64,000 nucleotides of DNA from positions 186,001 through 250,000 of the forward strand of contig NW_002476146.1 in NCBI RefSeq assembly GCF_000189635.1, written 5' to 3'. Position numbers and translations under genes: made by a program. Origin of the DNA: Tetrahymena thermophila SB210 (taxonomy: Eukaryota; Ciliophora; Oligohymenophorea; Hymenostomatida; Tetrahymenidae). The notes beneath the pieces are model-generated. The model had not been told where the DNA came from. It made no database searches and saw nothing but the letters and a program-made list of their open reading frames with translations. This document shows, one piece after another, positions 25,433 through 37,751 of this stretch (the stretch's first letter is position 1; every line of letters starts with the position of its first letter).

Positions 25433-26928
25433 ATGGATATTTAAAATACACAAATCGAATAGGAAATATAAGATAAGGAATAGACCTTATTAGAAAATCC
25501 TGAAAAAGAATAAACCATTTCTAGTGAAAGTATTAAATGTGGGAAATTTTAGGAATTAAGAGTTTAAAAGCCTATTCCAATTTCAAATAACTTAAGCAAA
25601 GGACCTAAACTTCATGGATATAATTTTTACAAAAGCTTAGGTTCTCCTTAGTATGTATGCGCACCAATGGTAGATCAATCAGAATTAGCATTCCGTATGC
25701 TTTGCAGAAAGTATGGAACCACATTAGCATACACTCCTATGATTCATAGCAAGGTTCTTTAAGATTAAGGTTATGGATATTTGAATTCTGTATTTAGCAC
25801 TTGTCAAGAAGATAGACCTTTATTTGCATAGTTTTGTGGTAACAACCCAGACGCTCTTCTTGCAGGAGCTAGATATGTTGAAGATAAATGTGATGCTATT
25901 GATATCAATTTCGGATGCCCTTAAGGTATTGCAAAAAGAGGAAGATATGGTTCATATCTTTTAAGTGAACCTGACACCATAGTAGCATTAGTGAAAAAAT
26001 TACATGAAAATCTTAGTATTCCAGTCACTTGCAAAATACGTATTCTCCCTAATCGCTAACAAACAGTAATACATTTTTATATTTCATATGCAATATTTAA
26101 TAAACCATATCCTAAGTATCATTTACAAAATTTCTGGTTATTAAACCTATCACAAAATAGAGTTTAAACAATATTGTTTACATTTATAAAGTAAAATTAA
26201 CATAAATTTTTATTATTATTAAATAGATTGAGTTAGCTAAAAAAATTGAAGCTGCAGGCTGTTCAATTTTAACTGTCCATGGACGTACTAAAGAGTAGAA
26301 TAAAGATACTGTAGGATTATGCGATTGGGATATAATAAAAATTATAAAAGAAGAATTAAGCATTCCAGTCTTTGCTAATGGAGGTATATATACTTATGAA
26401 GATGTGTAAAAGTGTTTAGAATATACTGGAGTAGATGGAGTTATGAGCGCAGAAAGTCTGTTGGAAAATCCAGCTTTGTTTAGTGGTCAAATATATGATT
26501 TAGATGAGATTGCTTTAGAATATCTTGAATTTGCAGAAAAATACCCAACTCCTCATTTCTTCTCAAAAGGTCATATCTTTAAATTCTTGCATTAAGGACT
26601 TCAAGTTCATACTGACCTCAGAACCAAACTCGCAAATGTAAAAACTATAGAAGAACAAAAAGAAATAGCACTTGAAATGAAAAAGAGACGTGAACACATG
26701 TCAAAAGAAGAAAAATTCGGATGGTATACTAGGTATTGGGATAAAATGGGTGTTGATAAACAAAAATACAACTAGGGATGTGAAAATTGGTAAGAAGCAT
26801 ACTAAAATATATAGACATGCTGCGAATCTAGCAAAAACAACTAGACTCTATAAACTGAATAATAAAATCATGAAAAATAAATTCAAAATTCTGAATAAAA
26901 ATCAGAAAATTAAGTTTAAGAATAATGA
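25433..26928 (+). CDS. DUS1: tRNA-dihydrouridine synthase, Dus1 type
   Basis: Exons 25433-26065 and 26227-26928 (intron 161 nt) give 444 residues. After a ~60-residue polar N-terminus come the Dus TIM-barrel signatures: [63 protein letters not shown] with the catalytic Cys at about residue 162, [17 protein letters not shown] and VFANGGI. These form the FMN site, the active-site Cys and the substrate Lys/Arg region. The enzyme reduces uridine to dihydrouridine in the tRNA D-loop (Dus1 acts at U16/U17). The intron sits between KIRI and the [10 protein letters not shown] helix, and the frame is exact. The last ~100 residues are a Gln/Lys-rich tail. The splice junction IRILPNRQQT-IELAKK is slightly shorter than typical, so the donor could be a few codons off. 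Confidence 0.92.
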
Positions 26929-28204
26929 AAAAATTGATATGTTCTTTCATTTTTAAATAGAAATTGAAATAATTTATTTTATAATCTAAACATTTTTGAG
27001 AGTAATAAATATAACTCAATACTAAACTAATCTTGCCATAAATGCAATTGAATTTTATGATTATACTATTATATATAAGTGAATGCGATTAATTATATAA
27101 ATCAATATTGACTAATTTTTATTAAAATCAATAATCTATTTACATACATATATTTTTTATTCCTCAAAAATAATTTTTAATAAATTTACAAATTAATTTT
27201 AAAATAAAATGTAAATTATGATTAAAAATAATAAATAAAAAATTTTATATGATTGATATTTTGCAAATTAATATTTAGTTCTATGCTATAATTTATCGAA
27301 TAATAATTTATTAATTATAAGCATTCATTTTAATAAAATAACAAAAAAAAAATAAAAGATGGTTAAATTAAAAAATTATAATTAAATTTTGAATATTAAT
27401 AAAAACTAACTAAAATGAAAATAAACAAAAGATTATATTATATAAATATATCTATTAAAAAATGTATATTTCATCAAACATTAAAAAAAATTTTTTTGGT
27501 GTAAGTAAGTAATGGTATTGTTTGTGAAAAGATTTTTAAAAATGTATTTAATAAGGTCAAACAAAATTATTAAATTTATTAAAAGAAACATAGAAAATAA
27601 AGTTCTAAATAAAATCTTGTTTGGAGTTACCTAATTTGAATAGTAAATTTTTTAATTTGATAGAAATTTCTATTTAGAGCTCAATAATTTATAAAATAGA
27701 AAAGAAATTTAAAGAATTTGCGAAATTAAATCCTTAGTATAATATATCTTTGAATTCTTTTTCTTAATTAGCATTCCTACATTAAATTTAAAAAAATGTT
27801 TTTATGTGTAAGTTCTCTAATTTAATAGATTAAATTGAAGATAAATTTAGGTTCTATTCAGATAAGGATATACTCTTTCTCATTTTTGATCAAAAAAAAG
27901 CTAAATCTATGTTATGATAACACATTTTAATAATATAAGGCTAAAAATTAAGATTGAATACAAAATAAATAATCCCTAATCAGAAATAAAAATTTAACTT
28001 ATCAACTACATTGAATTTTTTCTGAAATTAAAAAATTAATTCTATTCTCTCCATTTTTGATCAGCAAAAAATTTTAATCTAATAATAAATTAACTCAAAA
28101 AGTTCATACTTTAATCTTTTTAAATAATAATATTTTAAATTAATAAAGATACAAAAATAACTAAAAATATTAAAAATACTTTCGGGTTAATTTGGTTATA
28201 AAAG
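26929..28204. other. intergenic spacer
   Basis: Mostly AT-rich without clear genes. A 98-codon frame at 27542-27838 is listed separately as a weak candidate. Two copies of CATTTTTGATCA lie near 27880 and 28050. Confidence 0.55.
27542..27838 (+). CDS. weak candidate small ORF
   Basis: ATG to TGA, 98 residues, Lys/Asn/Phe/Gln-rich. It starts MYLIRSNKII and contains FGVTQFEQQ. No recognised motif. A frame of this length is not unusual by chance here, because only TGA stops translation. Listed for completeness. Confidence 0.2.
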
Positions 28205-29641
28205 ATGGAAAATAATACTTCAAGTTAATAAAATTTTGTGAAAGTTGAAAGATATGATCATTTATAATCTCCTATATATAGTTACGCACTTAAAATAGGC
28301 TTTTTAGGATTTGCTTCATATAAAATTTATCAGAGGATCCCCTTTTTTCTTAGATGGAGAAAGTATCAAAGCTATATGTCAGGAATTAAACATGCAGAAG
28401 CAAAAGATTCAGTTTCAAACAAAATTATTTGCTACTAAGGCAATCTAAATTTTGACAGCTCCAAATAAATTAAAGATTTACTATTTGGTGTTACTTCGTA
28501 ATAAAATTTAGGACTTTACAGAAAAGTAGAGATATTTAGAACTCTTGGTAAATAAAAAAAATAAGATTGGTATAATGTAAATTATCTTGATGAAGAAATG
28601 ATTCCAAAAGAAGTTAAAGAGTTAAAAAGCCAAGTTTTAATAAATAGTGACGCTTTGATAAAGGATTATATCTTATCAAATAATTTATTGCAAATAGTTG
28701 CCTAATGTTTCAGTAAGTAGGTTTCATTAGATAAAGAAGACATTAATTAATATTTTGAAACCTTAAAATAGCAGCAAAAAGGGTCAGATACTAATAATGA
28801 AACAGAATAATAAATAACAAACTAAAATATAACTTAAGCTTAAAAGGAGTAAAAATTATCTGAAATTAGTTAGCTATATTAAAATCACCCATTCAAATTA
28901 TCAGAAGATTCTTAAAAGTTTATTTAAATTTTTCGTGATTCTATTTATATAGTTAAATCTTTGAAAGAAATGTCTGAAGGAGATATAAAAATTTCTTATT
29001 ATGATGTTGATAATGTTAAAAATGTAACAATTTTAGGAGTAAAAAATTGGAACGTTATCACTGATTTTTAAGTTCCAGAGTTGGCTAAAACTAATGAAAT
29101 TATTGAAATTTAGTATAATAATGATAATAATTTCCATTTAAAGCTTGGGTAAATTGGGTTTGCTTTTAAAGGTAATTTATCCGAGGAAGAAGTTTTGGAA
29201 GAGTTTAAATATGTTATTAAAAAGTACACCTTTTCTGATATATTGATTGTGCTTTTGTTAGCATATTTGTATAACCTTATTACTAATTAATTTTTTGGTG
29301 ATTTTAAGTTTTCATTAACTGAAGAAGAAATGAAATAAATTGCAAAAGAAATGGTGTAAAAAATGGATGATACAACAATAAAAGTGAAAAGTAAAGATAA
29401 GCATATTATTAATTTTTCTGCCTTAATTCTTACTATTATTCATTTATAAGCCTCAATAAATTTTGCTAAGGGAATTTATATCTTCCCATCATATATTCTA
29501 CTTCTTTCAGGAGCAGCATATGTTTCTATCGAAATTAAAAAAATGATAGAATTTAGTAAAATCCTAGATTAAGAAATTAGATAATAGAAAAATGAATTAT
29601 TATTAAAATAAAAAAATGACAAATAAAATAAAGTTTTGTGA
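28205..29641 (+). CDS. membrane protein, possibly TMEM43-like (DUF1625)
   Basis: Single exon, 478 residues, ATG 28205 to TGA 29639. A hydrophobic segment sits at about residues 28-45 (YALKIGFLGFASYKIY). A long, probably lumenal region follows, and about three hydrophobic segments lie near the C-terminus (FSDILIVLLLAYLYNLI, INFSALILTII, IYIFPSYILLLSGAAYV). The layout and the pattern DLLFGVTS-----LYRKVEIFRTL...DWYNV, then GDIKISYYD and GNLSEEEVLEEF, recall TMEM43/LUMA. In animals that is an ER/inner-nuclear-membrane protein. A Gln/Asn-rich insert interrupts the middle. The resemblance is by eye and weak; an unrelated ciliate membrane protein remains possible. Confidence 0.75.
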
Positions 29642-29794
29642 AAGGTCTCTTTACAATATTTTTCTTATAAAAAGTCGATTTATTCTTAACAAAAAATTAT
29701 TCATAAGATTATGAAAAAAAATAAGTTAAATATTTGATGTTTTTTTTGTTCATATGTATTTTTTTTAAAGTATTTATTGCTAATCATAATATTT

Positions 29795-29824
29795 AAATTC
29801 TGCTGACTGGGTTCAGCGGAATTT
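29795..29824. other. 12-bp inverted repeat (hairpin) 3' of the 28205 gene
   Basis: AAATTCTGCTGA pairs with TTCAGCGGAATTT across a 6-nt loop (CTGGGT), with one G-T pair. The stem is far richer in GC than its surroundings. It lies about 150 nt after the stop codon, so it may belong to a 3' UTR, processing signal or small RNA. Confidence 0.6.
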
Positions 29825-30223
29825 CAATAAATTTTATTTAAAACCCGAATGCTAATTATTTTTGAAATTACTAATTTCTCTTAAAGAAAGTCTATTTACA
29901 AACCCCACTCAATTTATTTAAATTTTAAATTCGTAAAATATAACTTAATACTTTTGGCTTTTTTTAATATAATTTTAAAATATAAAAATAGTGACAAAAT
30001 GTATTTATTAAAAAGCATTCCATAAAAATTCAATTAAAATTGTAATAAATCAAAAATTTAAAAAAAAAAATTTTATAATTCTTAATTAATTGAGTTCTTT
30101 TTTTAAAAGAAAAAAAAATATTTATATTTTTAAGGAATTTAATTGAAATCGAAAGCTAAATTATCTAAAGAATGCTTTAGATTGTACATATCTACACAAT
30201 GTCTTAAGTAGTATGCGTTTATT

Positions 30224-30260
30224 AATACCTTAAATAGTAGGTGTCTACATAAGGTGTATT
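30224..30260. other. nested imperfect inverted repeat
   Basis: Outer arms AATACCTTA and TAAGGTGTATT (2-nt bulge) enclose inner arms GTAG and CTAC around GTGT. A single hairpin of about 37 nt is possible on either strand. Confidence 0.4.
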
Positions 30261-31421
30261 TACATAAAGCTTTAATAAATTAAAAATTTCTTAAGTAATT
30301 TAAAACTAAAGATTATTTGACATTAATTAATTGTTTGATTTTTATTATAGCTTATTAGTCATTTTATTAAAATCAATCTTGATAAAGCTAAGTTATGAAT
30401 AATATTGTAATTATCAATATATTTGAGTCTATCATACATTTTACATTATTTTAGGATATTTACTATAATTTTCAATCTTTCAGCTACACAATTTAATCTT
30501 AAAAAAATAAATAAATAAATAAATAAATAGAAAAATCCTCGAAAACATCTTTTTTAATTTTAATTAATAAGTTATTTGCAGATTTAATTAAAAAAAAATA
30601 TTTTTATCTAAGACTTTAATCATAATGATTGAATATTTTTGCTTTATACTTATCATGAATAGTTAATTTTTGATATTTTAACTTTATTTGGATTATCTTT
30701 CTTTAAAGTAAAAATTAATGTTGCATTTTTTATATTTTTACTAAATTTATAATCAAAAGCTTTTTAAAAAAAATTTGATTTAACTAAAATAAATCATTTT
30801 AAAATTGAGAATAATTTCTATATACATTTGTAAAGTAAATCAAATATAAGGTTTGACATTAATTGAAATTAAAATGCTAAATAAAAGAAAGGACTATAAA
30901 TAAATTTTGAACATTTAGATTTCGATGTACTTAATTACTTAATATAAAAAGTATTTATGTTGCTTCTTAAATTATGATTCTAAGTAGACTAAATAATTTT
31001 TAAAATATTCAAGTAGTGATAAAATAAGAATAAAATTTTATTTTCAATATAATTACATAGATATTTTACAGAAATAAAATGAAATACGAATTACTGAAAA
31101 GTTGTTTTTGTTTTTTTATTAATTAATTAATTAATTAGGTTTAAGATTCCTGCTAGAAGATCTTTCTAAGGTATTTACAAAAGCTATGCTAAGAATAATT
31201 ATAGTTTTTGAGACTCAACTAAATTTTAATTATAAGTTTTTACCATTTATAAAAGTAAAAATAAGCTTTTCTTTCATTTTGTACTTTCATCCAAAAGACT
31301 ATTAAAAAAAATAGGGAAAAATAGTAAAAAATAAGAAAAAAAAGTTAATATTTTTTATTCATATAATTTCTTTGAATTATATTTGATAATTTCAGTAATA
31401 ATAACGAGAAAGAATCAACCA

Positions 31422-34400
31422 ATGAATATTGAGGTTAATTTAATCAAGCACCACCAACAGATGGAAGAAGTAATATCAAACAACTAAAACTATAAAATAT
31501 AAAAGCAACTACTAAAGCTAGTGAGTTAAAAAAAATGAATCTTTTATGAAAGCGGTTAGGGCAAGCAATAACATGTGGATTTTACTTAAGTAATGAGTTA
31601 AGATTATCAAATCAACTAAATTAAGAATATTGAACGTTAACTGATTTTAGAGATGTTTAGAAGTTAGGCAAGATTATAAAATTAAAATATTTTCAAATTT
31701 AAATGTCAATGTTAAATATGATAAAGACTGAATAAAATATGAAAAACATCCAGCAAACTTATAATGCTTAACTTGATTTGATGTTAGATAACAAAAGAAA
31801 TATCTACTTTAATTCAAATGATAGTTAATAATCCAAACATTTAATGATATGATTAAGAAATTTTAAAATAAAAATTATATAGCAGATTAAAATGACATTT
31901 TCTTAGTATGTGGAAGATTTGTTTAGGTTTTTAATGAAAAATAATAAAATTATTTGCTTTAAGCTATAGGCTCAATATTACTTGCTTATGGTGTCCATTA
32001 AACTTTCAAAAAAAGAAGAGTTCATTTTATTCACAGTTATCGCTAACTAGCTTTAAGAGTTTATATAAAGATATTCAATTATTTCCACAAAATACTTTTA
32101 ATATTTAATCTATTAAAATTTACCATTAAAACATGAATTTTTTATAATAAAATATTTATTAAATAGATAGAACGTCCAGAAACCTCAAAATGCTCACGTT
32201 AGTAGAACTAACTCAACAAAACCCTCACAAATTTTCGTTAAAAATAAGGGATGGGTGGCGGTGGAGGTGGTGCTAATGAATAATAACTGCAAACTACAAA
32301 TGCAAATATAAATAGTGGATAGCAATAATATTCAATATAAAAAAACTAACCTTTACCTCCTTCAATGTAAAGCTTTAATTAATTATACTTTATAGAAAAT
32401 TTATTTGGAATATTTTAGTTATAAAATGAGTTAAATCATAAATTTATATGATATAGGATTAATATTCCAAATGCAATTATATCTGATAGATAGCAGAGTA
32501 GGAGTGGAACTCGTTAGGGGAGAAATAATAACACCTCTTTTCAAACTACTGGATAGGGATTTTTTAAAGAAACATTCTATAGAGATACTAACGTGAATGG
32601 AAATAGTAGCAGTAATAACAATAATAACAGCATGGTCTTTAATAATAGTAGCAACAGTAATAACAATGTGGCTGCTAATAATAATAAAATTAACAGCAAT
32701 AATAATAATGCAAAAAATAATGCAACAGATACAGATGAAGGAATTACTTTAGACAAATATTTTGGATCTAATTTTTAGGTAATAAATTTAGGAATTAATA
32801 ATGAAGAGAAACCTAACAAATCAATAATTAGCGTTTATGTAGGAAACTCATAAGATTAGGCTTAACAGAATTCAAAATTTAATAAGATTTAACCTAGTTT
32901 TGAAGAGAGCAAGTAATAAAGTAGATAGAATAAGATGAGTAAAGAAGAATCAAATGGAGGCGAAAGTAATCAAATCAAAACAAAAAGACCTTCAAAAATT
33001 TAAGCATAATCCTCTTTTATTGAAGATAACTCTGGGGAGTATAAAGATTATATGGAAGAAGAGTTTGAAATTCATGAAACTGATGAAGAATATTCAGAAT
33101 CAAATCGCGAGTCATAGGCCGATTTAAATGTTACTGATGCTAATTAGTAAGAAAAATTAAATTCTTAAAATATTCAAAAGTTTTTTTTTGCTAGATTTTT
33201 CATAAGATTTAGTAAAAGTCAATCAAGCAATATAAAAAATTGATAGATATCTATCAATCAATTTACTAAGAATTTGATTTATTTAATCAGACAAATAATT
33301 TATTTGTTTATTTGATTAATTGATTTGTTTATAAATGGGGAAAATTAATTTAAATATTAAGAAATTTTTTTTTTTAACGAATTCTTTTTTTTTTTACTCC
33401 AGCAAAAAAATTTAATTATATAAAACGATTAAAATTTAGCATGAAAATCAAAAGTTTTTTTTTTTGAATTTCCTAATATGATTCAATTTTAAAAAAAATG
33501 AATTAGCGAAGACACAGTTTAAAAGACTAACAAGTCAAAGAGAAAGAGCATAGAAGACAGAAATAGAGACAAGTCTTAAAACAATTAAGATTAATCTCTA
33601 ACAAGCAAGAGTATTAAGTAATATCTTAACACTCAAGAATCAGGAGATGAAAAATAAATTCACATTCAAAAAAAGCTTAGAGATAAATACAGTAAAAAAA
33701 TGAGACATAAACCATTCAATTCTACAACTCTACAATCTCACTAGAACAGTAATAACAACAATTTAGATACTTCAAACTAACCATCCTCAACCACAAGCTC
33801 AAACTCTTAAAAGAACCAAACTATCAATTAATAAATTTAGTAATAGTCTATGAATTAATAATAACAGTAACCTTATTTATTATAGTACCAAAGTAGTAAT
33901 AACTCGAATAACCAGCCTCTCCACGATAACAACAATTATCAGACTTATAATAGTGGGAAAAGTAAGTATTCTACAAACAATACTTCTCAGTCATACAATA
34001 CAAATTACTCTACAAATTTCAATAGTAATGTGACAGCTTCAGGATAGAACGAAAGAGGAAGTCTAACATTAATTGATGACTAATCGTAAGTTAACAAGAC
34101 AGATTTTGATTCATTCAATCCTAAATCTGGACAAAATATTTAAAATAGTAGTAATAACAATATATTCAATTCTAATAATGTTAACAGCTAATAATAATAA
34201 TAAGCTTAAAAGAAATATAAAAGTAATAACGATGATTCTGTCCCTTAGTATAAGACTTACAATTATTTTGCAGGAAACAGAAAAGAAATAGGAGGCGGAA
34301 AAGAATAAAATTTAAATAGTTCCTATCTTATGTAAAAATAGCAGTAATAACAATCATTCAATCATTCTACAAGCTTGAATTAGACTGACATTACTATCAA

Positions 34401-35828
34401 CAATGATTTACAGCCTCAAAATTCATCTTAAATAGATAAGGGAACTAAGAACTATAACATCAGAAAAATCAACAAATCACAAAGCCCGCCTGTACGAGAT
34501 CCATTCCAACCTTTAATAACTCATTAAAGAAATTTCTCAAGAGATACGACTTAACTTTAAAATTAGCAATCATTCTAGTTAAATAATTAATATAGTCATA
34601 ACAACAACAGCAGCAGTAGTAGTAGTATGTAAAATACAATAAATTAAGCTAGTTTGGCAAGTAATATGAATAGCATAAATACTAACAATAATAATTTAGC
34701 AAAAAACAATATCAGCAATATGATGAATAATGTGATTTAATAAAACGGAGTAAATAACTCTTAAATTTTGAACTCATAAAGTGGTGAATCATTCAAATAA
34801 AATAATAATATTAGTACATCAATTTAACAAAATAACTCTCATATAAAAGTAATTAACAATACAAATAACATAAATTAAGGCATGATTAATACAGGAAACA
34901 TTAATGCAACGATATAAAATCTACAAAGAAAAAGTAAATATGGTGAATTTTTAGATTCACAATAGAATAATAATGATAAGTTATCTGAAATGCAAAAATA
35001 ATTTAGGACATCTTTTTACCATGTGAAATAGCAATCTATGTAGCATTAAAATTAATAATAAAATTAAAATTAAACTAATGAGGTGAATAACTTTACTTAA
35101 ACATCTACTTCATTTGCAAATGTTATTGCTGCTGCTAATGGAATCCAGGGCTTTTCTAATGGTTAAAATCCCATTTTAGCTCCACTAAACTCTTTACCAA
35201 CTAATAACAGTTACTATAATGGTACTTCAAAAAATAGATTAACTTTGAATGAATTTTACAAGCACTAATCAAAATATGAAGATTACGGATAGCCAAGTGG
35301 ACCTCCTAATATAAATTAATACGAAGAATTAATAGCAGATAATTTAATGAGAAGGACAGCCAAAGAAAATAAATTTTTAAACCAAAAAGAAAAACTCAAT
35401 GAATTAATAAAGTAAGAAGACATAAATTTTGTGACAAAATATGCAGCCAGATTTAATTTAAACAACGATGAATGTAAACAATTAATTATCAGTTTATAAC
35501 ATATATGTGAAAAAATTTTATATTTAAAGCATTTTCATCTTATAAATCTCTTAAAATAAATTTGTTTTTTTAACTAAAAGGTTAGTAGCTCATTTAGACA
35601 GGTAAATAGGAAAAAGTTTAAATAAAAAAACGAATGGAAACTCCACATAAAGGATTCAGAGGAGATTTCCAGCAAGCCTAACAAAAGAAAAAACTATCAG
35701 TTACTAAAGAGCCAAAACATCCACCCCTTAATAATAATAATAATAATAACCCTACCTTAATCAACAGACCATAGAACGATAACAACACCTAATATTAGTC
35801 AAAAGAAAGGAACAGTGTATTATTTTGA
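31422..35828 (+). CDS. large Asn/Gln-rich protein with conserved-looking N-terminal region
   Basis: Eight exons in phase give about 1,187 residues: 31422-31469, 31553-31596, 31651-31823, 31883-32058, 32167-32366, 32457-33146, 33507-35491, 35581-35828. The first intron could instead start at 31521, adding 17 residues. The N-terminal ~150 residues look ordered: RLGQAITCGFYLSNEDVQKL, MLDNKRNIYFNSND, DIFLVCGRFVQVF, LQAIGSILLAYGVHQTF, KKRRVHFIHSYRQLAL. A basic, aromatic block of this kind could bind nucleic acid or protein, but I recognise no family. A GMGGGGGG run follows. The rest is Asn/Gln/Ser repeat-rich with acidic patches. A short C-terminal segment is less biased (TPHKGFRGDF, VTKEPKHPP). 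Many small introns in the N-terminal part contrast with a 1,985-nt exon. Likely a regulatory or scaffold protein; function unknown. Confidence 0.75.
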
Positions 35829-37751
35829 AACTGTTGATTGATAATTCAACACTTAAATTAGATTTATTTTTAAATAATTCAATAGTTATGAAAATAAAAA
35901 TTAAATTAAATTTCATTAAAAAATTAATAATTAAAATTGTGTAAATATAAATAGAAATGATGTCAATACAAGGTTTTACTAATTAAAACTACTAAGCTAT
36001 ACATAAATGACAAGAAATAATAATAAGCTAGATAGCTAGATCTCAAAAACTTACTAAAAAATCTTATAAAAGCCTACTAATTGCTAAATTTAAGCAAAAT
36101 TTTCCAACAAAGCAAACCAATAAATTTTTCAGCTTTTAAATAGTTGCATAAATATATTGCTATAAATTATTTAGTCGCAGAAATGAAAAATAAATATAGC
36201 TATTGCTATTATCTATAATTTCAACTCAAAAGTAAGCAAAATTTATAATTTATGAGTAAAAAAACAAGAACTAAAACAAATTTTTAAAGTAAACCAATAA
36301 ATAAATGAAGTGTTTAATACAAAAAAAAAAAAATAAATAAATAAAATAAATTTTACCATTTATAAATTAAATAAATATTAACAAAATTAGAGATACAAAA
36401 TTGAGTGTGATATAATAAAAAGTATAAATTTGTGTAAATATTATGATTTGTCTATAATTAAAATAGTATAACTACTCTATAGAATAAGTATTTAATATAC
36501 TTACAGTTTATAATCATTAATTAATTAGTTATTTTTTAGCAATATCTTTTTTCTTTTAATTTAAATTTTATTAAAATTATTTATTCCATTTGAAATTTAA
36601 ATTGACTATTATTGAACAGATTCTAATTTTATTTTAAATAACTTTAATAAAATAGTTATTCTAAATTCTATAACTCTTAATTATATATAAACATTTTTAT
36701 TTTAGAAAAATAATTAATTAAAATATTATTTTCATTTAATATAATTTAGAAAGAAATTAAGCTAGAATTTACTTATATTTATTTGATCAAATTCGTTTTA
36801 TTTTAAAAATAAATATTGTTTATGCAAGTTATATTTTAATTCTATCTAAAAAAGTCATTTAATCTATTAAAAAGCTTTAATTTTAATATAATGAGCTACT
36901 TTTAACTTAAAGAAAAATATTGCGCAACTTGGATAATTAACGAATAAAAATGTGATAAGAATAAATAAATAAATAAATGTATTTCAAAAATGTTAATTAG
37001 ATTTTTGTTTAATTCAAAATAATATAATTTAAGAACAAATACATTTACTGAAATTTCTAATGAATGATAATATCAAAATTTTATTTAGTTATTTATTTAT
37101 TTTGATGTGAATAGAGTATTGAATCGACTTGTGTTAGTTAGTTAGCTATTTATCCAGTGCTTTTAAAAATTATTTATTCTTGGTTTTTGAGAATAATTAT
37201 ATAAATTGATATAAAAGGAAGAAATAAAATGGTTTGAAGGTAATCAATTGAATTGATTAATTAACTAATTAGGAGGATAAAAAGAAATAGCAATCGTCAG
37301 TTAGATTACAAACATAAAAAATATAAAGATTATATTGAATTAAAGTATCCTAATTATTCATGCGCGATTATGCTTTTAATGGTTATTGATTCTTTTTTTA
37401 AACATGAGATTTAGTTATGTATGTATGAATGAATATAGGGATGTAAGTATATGTTTAGTTGATTGCTTATAGAGATAGTAATAGTTGATTTATTTATTCT
37501 GAATATATAAAAGAAGTATGGCAGGCAAGTAATACTAAATTAAAAAAAATTATTAAGTATAAGTAGAAGGATAATTATAAGGCCTTTCTTTAAATTTTAA
37601 GTAGTCATTTCGCCATACATGTAATATAAATGTGATGAAGGTTTACATTTTATATTCTTCTTAATCTTCTTTTTTATATTAGGACTACTATTCAATAACG
37701 CTTATTTAGTTATTTATTTATGATTAAATAATTTATCATACAAAAAAAATC
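35829..37751. other. convergent 3' spacer
   Basis: Long AT-rich spacer between two gene 3' ends. Short frames only; no gene recognised. Confidence 0.6.

Larger units (their letters stand above)
29642..31421. other. intergenic spacer with two hairpin-forming segments
   Basis: No coding frame. Contains the strong hairpin at 29795-29824, a nested imperfect hairpin at 30224-30260, an (AATA)n run near 30505-30528 and an (ATTA)n run near 31115-31137. Confidence 0.6.
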
